NCBI RefSeq assembly: GCF_014654205.1
Contig: NZ_BNAW01000010.1
Span: 1-64,000, forward strand
Direction of reading: 5' to 3'
DNA: 64,000 nucleotides
From: Amycolatopsis bullii
GTDB lineage: Bacteria > Actinomycetota > Actinomycetes > Mycobacteriales > Pseudonocardiaceae
A program made the translations under genes and the position numbers. Below, in pieces: positions 59,448 to 64,000 of this stretch (positions are counted from its first letter, which is position 1; each line of letters starts with the position of its first letter). The notes beneath the pieces were generated by a model, which made no database searches, was not told where the DNA came from, and saw nothing but the letters and a program-made list of their open reading frames with translations.

Positions 59448-60356
59448 TCATCCGGCGGCGGTGCGGCGCAGGACCTCGGCCAGCAGGGCCGCCGGTTCGG
59501 CCGGCGGGCCCGGCAGGCGTGCCAGCACCACCCGCCGCCGCTCCGCCGGGCCGCCGCGCACCTCCAGCACCCGCACCCCCGGTGGCACGGCCCCGGCGAG
59601 CGAAGCGGGCACCGTCGTCAGGCCGCAGCCGGCGGCGACCAGGCTCAGCTTCGCCAGCCAGTCGCGGGCGGTGTGGGCGATCTCGGGCCGCTCGTCCAGC
59701 CCCGGCCACACGCCCATCAGCGTCTCCTCCCCCGCCGACGGCCCGGCGATCCAGCGCTGCCCGCGCAGGTCCGCGACGTCGACCGGGCCCGCGCCGGCCA
59801 GGGGGTGGCCCGCGGGCACCGCGAGGCGGAGGGTGCGCTCGGCGAGCGTCTCCAGGCGCAGCGCCGGCGTCTCGGCGTCCGGCGGCCGGAACGGCGGGAC
59901 CGAGCCGAGGACGGCCAGGTCGAGCGTGCCCGCGCGCAGCGCCCGGACGAGCACCGGCGTGGTGCCCTCCCGCGTGATCACGGTGACGCCCGGGTGCGTC
60001 CGCCGCAGTTCGGCGACCGCGCGCGGGACCAGCACCGCGCCCGCGCTGGGGAACCACCCGAGGCGGACCGCGCCGGCCTCGGCGGGCAGCCCGGCCAGCT
60101 CGCGCCCGGCGGCGTCGATCTCGCCGAGCACCGCGATCGCCCGGCGCAGCACGATGGTCCCCGCGGCGGTGAGCCGGACGCCGTCGGGCCGACGCTCGAG
60201 CACCGGGGTCCCGGCCACCCGTTCGAGGGAGGCGATCTGCCGCGACACCGCCGACTGCGTGTAGCCGAGTGCCGCCGCGGCCGCGGTCAGGGTGCCGCGT
60301 TCGGCGACCTCGCGGAACACGCGCAAGGCCACCAGGGAGACGTCACCGAAGTCCAT
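59448..60356 (-). CDS. LysR-family transcriptional regulator
   Basis: This protein has about 302 residues from ATG 60356 (MDFGDVSLVALRVFREVAER); a GTG three codons earlier also fits. The helix-turn-helix is GTLTAAAAALGYTQSAVSRQIASLER (about residues 21-46). The effector-binding domain has VRLGWFPSAGAVLVPRAVAE. It is divergent from the SDR gene at 60428 with 71 bp between, the usual LysR/target arrangement. Confidence 0.92.
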   Translation of the reverse strand: MDFGDVSLVALRVFREVAERGTLTAAAAALGYTQSAVSRQIASLERVAGTPVLERRPDGVRLTAAGTIVLRRAIAVLGEIDAAGRELAGLPAEAGAVRLGWFPSAGAVLVPRAVAELRRTHPGVTVITREGTTPVLVRALRAGTLDLAVLGSVPPFRPPDAETPALRLETLAERTLRLAVPAGHPLAGAGPVDVADLRGQRWIAGPSAGEETLMGVWPGLDERPEIAHTARDWLAKLSLVAAGCGLTTVPASLAGAVPPGVRVLEVRGGPAERRRVVLARLPGPPAEPAALLAEVLRRTAAG

Positions 60357-60427
60357 GACGTTCACGCATACCAGGGTTGCTCGATTCTCGCTTTTCGCAT
60401 GGCCGTGACGGACCTAGCGTGGCCGGT

Positions 60428-61246
60428 ATGACACGCATCGCCGTGGTGACCGGGGCCAACCAGGGCCTCGGCTTCGCCCTCGTCCGCGGCCTCGCCGCCC
60501 GCCTCGCTCCCGAAGACCTCGTCCTGCTCACCGGCCGCGACGCCGGCCGGGTGGCCTCGGCGGCCGCCGCCGTCGCCGCCGACCCGGCGACGCGCAGCCG
60601 GGTGGAAGGCCGCGTCCTCGACGTTTCCGACGCGGCCGCGGTGGCCCGCTTCGCCGAGCCGGCCGACATCGTGATCTCGAACGCCATCGGCCCGCTCGAC
60701 CCCGGCCGCTCACAGGCCGAGCAGGCCGACGTGTTCCTGGACGTCGCGAACGGTGGCACCCACGCGGTGCTGCGCTCGTTCGGGCCGGTCCTGCGGCCGG
60801 GCGGGCGGCTGCTGGTCGTCGCCAGCTCGCTGGGCACCCTGGGCCACCTGCCCGAGCCGCTGCGGCCGCGGTTCGACGGCGTCTCGCTGGACGACGTCGA
60901 GAAGGCGGTCGAAGACTGGCGCACGGCGATCCACGACGGCACGGCCGGCGCGGCGGGCTGGCCGGAGTGGATCAACGTGCCGTCCAAGGTGGCGCAGGTC
61001 GCCGCGGTCCGCGCGGTGGCGGCCGAACGCCGAGAGGCCGACCTTGCCGCCGGCACGCTGGTGGCGGCGGTCTGCCCGGGCCTGGTCGACACCCGGGCGT
61101 CGCGGCCGTGGTTCAGCGACTTCAGCCAGGCCCAGACCCCGGACGAAGCCGCGCGGGCCGTGCTGGACCTGGTGTTCACCGAAGTCGACCCGGCGACCTA
61201 CGGCGAACTGGTCCGGTTCGGCCGGGTGCTGCCCTGGCGGAGCTGA
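60428..61246 (+). CDS. Short-chain dehydrogenase (carbonyl-reductase-like) lacking the catalytic Tyr
   Basis: This 272-residue protein starts MTRIAVVTGANQGLGFALVR, the cofactor motif TGANQGLG. Ser is present in LLVVASSLGTLGHLP, but the YxxxK position reads NVPSK (in INVPSKVAQVAAVRA): Lys is present and Tyr is replaced by Asn. The fold is that of carbonyl-reductase-type SDRs, and VCPGLVDTRASRPWF is the usual PG motif. Loss of Tyr suggests altered or no dehydrogenase activity, unless another Tyr substitutes. It is divergent from LysR. Confidence 0.85.
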   Translation: MTRIAVVTGANQGLGFALVRGLAARLAPEDLVLLTGRDAGRVASAAAAVAADPATRSRVEGRVLDVSDAAAVARFAEPADIVISNAIGPLDPGRSQAEQADVFLDVANGGTHAVLRSFGPVLRPGGRLLVVASSLGTLGHLPEPLRPRFDGVSLDDVEKAVEDWRTAIHDGTAGAAGWPEWINVPSKVAQVAAVRAVAAERREADLAAGTLVAAVCPGLVDTRASRPWFSDFSQAQTPDEAARAVLDLVFTEVDPATYGELVRFGRVLPWRS

Positions 61247-61247
61247 T

Positions 61248-61685
61248 TCACAGCACGCAGAACTCGTTGCCCTCCGGATCCGCCATCACGAAGTGATCGG
61301 GGCGGCCGTCCAGCTCGTCCTCCCGCACGACGGTCGCCCCCGCGGCGGTCAGCCGGGCGACCGCCTCCACGACCCGCTCCCAGCGCGTCTCCCACGGCAC
61401 CTCGCGCCCGCCGCCGGCCTGGACGTCCAGGTGGAGCCGGTTCTTCGCGACCTTCGCCTCGGGGACCTTGAGGAAGCTCAGACTCGGCAGGACGCCTTCC
61501 GGATCGGTCAGGTAGGCGCCGTCGTCCCACTCGTCCTCGGGAACGCCGTGCTGGATGAACCACGCTTCCCAGCTCGCGAACCCCGGCGGGGGCGGGCGCT
61601 CGATGTAGCCGAGGGCCACCGCCCAGAACCTGGCCAGCGCGCGGGGGTCCGCGCAGTCGATCGTCACGCTCCAGCGCACCGTCAC
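61248..61685 (-). CDS. VOC-family (glyoxalase-like) protein
   Basis: This protein has about 145 residues from GTG 61685 (TVRWSVTIDCADPRALARFW); a GTG two codons later is an alternative. The sequence LARFWAVALGYIERPPPPGF, KNRLHLDVQAGGG and HFVMADPEGNEFCVL is that of the glyoxalase_6-like actinobacterial subfamily. The function is unknown. It converges with the SDR gene with a 1-bp gap. Confidence 0.85.
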   Translation of the reverse strand: MTVRWSVTIDCADPRALARFWAVALGYIERPPPPGFASWEAWFIQHGVPEDEWDDGAYLTDPEGVLPSLSFLKVPEAKVAKNRLHLDVQAGGGREVPWETRWERVVEAVARLTAAGATVVREDELDGRPDHFVMADPEGNEFCVL

Positions 61686-61760
61686 GGGGTGGAGCGTAGC
61701 CGCGCCCACGCCCTGGGAGCGCGTGTCATCCGGGGGATGCTGCGGTTACCGTGGGCTCCG

Positions 61761-63047
61761 ATGAGTGAACGCAGCTGGGGCTTCCGCACCCGCGCCCTGC
61801 ACGCGGGCGGCACGCCCGACCCGGCGACCGGCGCGCGGGCCGTGCCCATCTACCAGACCACGAGCTTCGTCTTCGAAGACGCCGCCGACGCCGCGAACCT
61901 CTTCGCGCTGCAGAAGTACGGGAACATCTACAGCCGGATCGGGAACCCGACCGTGGCCGCCTTCGAGGAGCGGATCGCCAACCTCGAAGGCGCGATCGGC
62001 GGGGTCGCCACCGCGAGCGGGCAGGCCGCCCAGTTCCTCACCTTCAGCGCGCTCACCGAGGCCGGCGACCACATCGTGTCCGCGAGTGGCCTGTACGGCG
62101 GGACCGTCACCCAGCTCACCGGCACGCTCCGGCGCTTCGGCGTTGAGACGACCTTCGTCAGCGGCGGCATCGACGACTACGCCGCCGCCATCACCGACCG
62201 GACGCGGCTGCTCTACACCGAGGTCATCGGCAACCCCGGCGGCGGCATCGCCGACCTCGCCGCGCTGGCCGACCTCGCGCACGCCCACGACATCCCGCTC
62301 GTCGTCGACGCCACTCTCGCCACGCCGTACCTGTGCCGCCCGATCGAGCACGGCGCCGACATCGTGCTGCACTCGGCGACGAAGTTCCTCGGCGGGCACG
62401 GGACGACCCTCGGCGGCATCGTCGTCGAGTCCGGGAAGTTCGACTGGGGCAACGGGAAGTTCCCGCGGATGACCGAGACCGTCGACAGCTACGGCGGCCT
62501 GCGCTACTGGGAGAACTTCGGCGAGTACGCGTTCTGCACCCGGCTGCGCGCCGAGCAGCTGCGGGACATCGGCGCGGTCCTGTCGCCGCACTCGGCTTTC
62601 CTTCTGCTGCAAGGAGTCGAGACGCTCCCGCAGCGGATGGACGCGCACGTGGCGAACGCCCGTGTGGTCGCCGAGCACCTCGACGCCGACCCGCGCGTGG
62701 CCTGGGTGTCCTACGCCGGGCTGCCGTCGCACCCGCACCACGACCTGGCGCGCCGCTATCTGCCGGACGGGCCGGGGGCGGTGTTCTCGTTCGGCATCGA
62801 CGGCGGCCGCGCGGCCGGCGAGAAGTTCGTCGAGTCGGTGGAGCTGCTGTCGCACCTGGCGAACGTCGGGGACGCGCGGACGCTCGTCATCCACCCGGCG
62901 TCGACCACGCACGCGCAGCTGTCCGAGGAGCAGCTCGCGGCGGCGGGTGTCGGGCCCGACCTGATCCGGCTGTCGGTCGGGCTGGAGGACGTCGAGGACA
63001 TCCTCTGGGACCTCGACCAGGCACTCGGCAAGGCGGTGGCCGGATGA
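61761..63047 (+). CDS. metY: O-acetylhomoserine/O-succinylhomoserine sulfhydrylase (Cys/Met-metabolism PLP enzyme)
   Basis: This 428-residue protein starts MSERSWGFRTRALHAGGTPD. PLP-binding segments are IYQTTSFVFEDAADAANLFA, NPTVAAFEERIANLEG, SASGLYGGTVTQL, LVVDATLATPYLCRPIEHGA and DIVLHSATKFLGGHGTTLGG with the Schiff-base Lys. Length and the FDWGNGKFPRMTE region match MetY rather than cystathionine synthases. It makes homocysteine from O-acetylhomoserine and sulfide. It overlaps the CoA-binding gene by 4 bp (ATGA), a pair often seen together. Confidence 0.92.
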   Translation: MSERSWGFRTRALHAGGTPDPATGARAVPIYQTTSFVFEDAADAANLFALQKYGNIYSRIGNPTVAAFEERIANLEGAIGGVATASGQAAQFLTFSALTEAGDHIVSASGLYGGTVTQLTGTLRRFGVETTFVSGGIDDYAAAITDRTRLLYTEVIGNPGGGIADLAALADLAHAHDIPLVVDATLATPYLCRPIEHGADIVLHSATKFLGGHGTTLGGIVVESGKFDWGNGKFPRMTETVDSYGGLRYWENFGEYAFCTRLRAEQLRDIGAVLSPHSAFLLLQGVETLPQRMDAHVANARVVAEHLDADPRVAWVSYAGLPSHPHHDLARRYLPDGPGAVFSFGIDGGRAAGEKFVESVELLSHLANVGDARTLVIHPASTTHAQLSEEQLAAAGVGPDLIRLSVGLEDVEDILWDLDQALGKAVAG

Positions 63048-63520
63048 GCCATGACGTCGGCGCCGTCGAGCGCCGGGCGATCCTGCGGCGGACGAAGTCG
63101 GTGACGCTGGTCGGCGCGTCGGCCAACCCGGCGCGGCCCAGCTACTTCGTCGCGACCTACCTGCTGTCGTCGACGCGCTACGAGGTCAACTTCGTCAACC
63201 CGCGGCTGGACACGCTGTTCGGGAAGCCGGTGTACGCGTCTTTGAAGGACGTCCCGGGTGAACCGGACCTGGTCAGCGTGTTCCGCAAGCACGACGACCT
63301 GCCGCAGGTCGCCGAGGAGGTCATCGACGCCGGCGCGCGGACGCTGTGGCTGCAACTCGGGTTGTGGCACGAGCCGGTGGCCGAGCGGGCGCTGGCGGCC
63401 GGACTGGACGTCGTGATGAACCGGTGCGTGAAGATCGAGCACGCGCGCTTCGCGGGCGGGCTGCACCTGGCCGGGTTCAACACCGGCGTGATCAGCTCGC
63501 GGCGGCAGTCGGCGCCCTGA
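63044..63520 (+). CDS. CoA-binding protein (YccU/DUF-type Rossmann)
   Basis: This 158-residue protein starts MSHDVGAVERRAILRRTKSV. The CoA-binding motif is TLVGASANPARPSYFVATYL (about residues 21-40), with a conserved Cys in LDVVMNRCVKIEHARF. It is related to the N-terminal CoA-binding domain of succinyl-CoA synthetase, as in YccU. It is coupled to metY by ATGA; a role in sulfur/acyl-group metabolism is likely but not established. Confidence 0.88.
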   Translation: MSHDVGAVERRAILRRTKSVTLVGASANPARPSYFVATYLLSSTRYEVNFVNPRLDTLFGKPVYASLKDVPGEPDLVSVFRKHDDLPQVAEEVIDAGARTLWLQLGLWHEPVAERALAAGLDVVMNRCVKIEHARFAGGLHLAGFNTGVISSRRQSAP

Positions 63521-63559
63521 TCCGGGAAGAGAACGGGCGTTCCCGCGGTTGGCCCGGGT

Positions 63560-64000
63560 ATGACCTTGGGGATCACGTTGTCCGGCGGCCCGACCGCCCT
63601 GCTGGAACTGGGTGGCGTCCGGCTGCTCACCGACCCGACCTTCGACCCGCCCGGCGACCACCCGGTCGGCGAGCGCGTGCTGGTCAAGACCGAGGAATCG
63701 GCGCTGACCGAAGAGGCGGTCGGGGAGGTGGACGCCGTCCTGCTGTCGCACGACCAGCACCCCGACAACCTGGACGACCGCGGCCGCGCGTACCTCGCGA
63801 CGGTGCCGCTGACGCTGATCACGCCCAGCGGCGCTGCGCGGCTCGGCGGGACGGCCCGCGGGCTGGAGCCGTGGGAATCGACGCGGGTCGGCCCCCTGAC
63901 GGTGACGGCGGTTCCGGCGTTGCACGGGCCGGCCGGGGCGTCGCGGCTGACCGGGGACGTGACGGGGTTCGTGCTGACCGGTGACGGGCTGCCGACGGTG
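63560..64000 (+). CDS. MBL-fold metallo-hydrolase, 5' part (runs off the window)
   Basis: The frame is open from ATG 63560 for 147 codons to the window end, MTLGITLSGGPTALLELGGV. The metal-binding motif appears as LLSHDQHPDNLDDRGRAYL (HxxxHxDN type), with LLTDPTFDPPGDHPVG upstream and the HGP motif region ALHGPAGASR downstream. This is the beta-lactamase_2/UlaG-like subfamily. No stop is within the window. Confidence 0.85.
   Translation, partial: MTLGITLSGGPTALLELGGVRLLTDPTFDPPGDHPVGERVLVKTEESALTEEAVGEVDAVLLSHDQHPDNLDDRGRAYLATVPLTLITPSGAARLGGTARGLEPWESTRVGPLTVTAVPALHGPAGASRLTGDVTGFVLTGDGLPTV

Overview
This 64 kb window is high-GC actinobacterial chromosome: wobble positions are almost all G/C, GTG starts are common, and many genes overlap by ATGA or GTGA. 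Gene content and protein style suggest Pseudonocardiales, most like Amycolatopsis. Evidence for this is a WhiG-type sigma factor, Ku, the amtB-glnB-glnD operon, an ECF42 cluster, a DUF6545/ImmA pair and the order rpsP-khpA-rimM-trmD-rplS-lepB-rnhB-DUF2469-yraN-comM-dprA. I see no tRNA, rRNA, CRISPR array, insertion sequence or prophage. The assignment rests on reading alone.

Layout. Positions 1-21.8 kb are accessory. They hold the edge of a 13E12-repeat HNH gene, a four-gene ECF42 sigma cluster with two DGPF/YCII proteins, a BNR-repeat/MoaD-like pair and a MerR-controlled MFS exporter with a readable operator. Then come a membrane protein, a serine hydrolase, a molybdopterin oxidoreductase, an ImmA-like peptidase coupled to a DUF6545 membrane protein, rlmN, a lipoprotein, a transketolase-like enzyme with a divergent-looking Lrp regulator, a PadR regulator, a methyltransferase and a VOC protein. 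Positions 21.8-42.6 kb are the conserved housekeeping block, nearly all on the minus strand: ffh, rpsP to rplS, lepB, rnhB, yraN-comM-dprA-xerC-whiG, rpsB-tsf, pyrH, frr and cdsA. Two CPBP proteases and an amidohydrolase are inserted in it. Positions 42.8-52.8 kb are accessory: ABC exporter/MarR, Ku, TetR/SDR, a tandem array of tiny ORFs, a diguanylate cyclase, and a TetR/membrane protein/FAD monooxygenase operon. Positions 52.8-56.9 kb hold nitrogen control (amtB-glnB-glnD). Positions 57-64 kb hold an rRNA methyltransferase/FhuF-like pair, a second ECF sigma factor, LysR/SDR, VOC, metY with a CoA-binding protein, and the start of an MBL-fold gene.

Two structures stand out. First, at 48,222-48,727 on the minus strand there are eight tandem copies, about 63-69 bp apart, of a seven-codon ORF reading Met/Val-Arg-Asn-Arg-Glu-Ser-stop. 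Each follows a Shine-Dalgarno sequence, and every difference between copies is synonymous or a start-codon change. The array lies divergent to a GGDEF diguanylate cyclase gene. Second, between comM and dprA (30,663-31,313) a 216-residue ORF is built from six degenerate copies of the DprA N-terminal segment (consensus RAFPLRVAEPPxPAA) and ends in a copy of the ComM C-terminus. It is coupled by ATGA to both neighbours, as if the comM/dprA junction had been duplicated and expanded. Two pairs of DnaA-box sequences flank this competence/recombination block.
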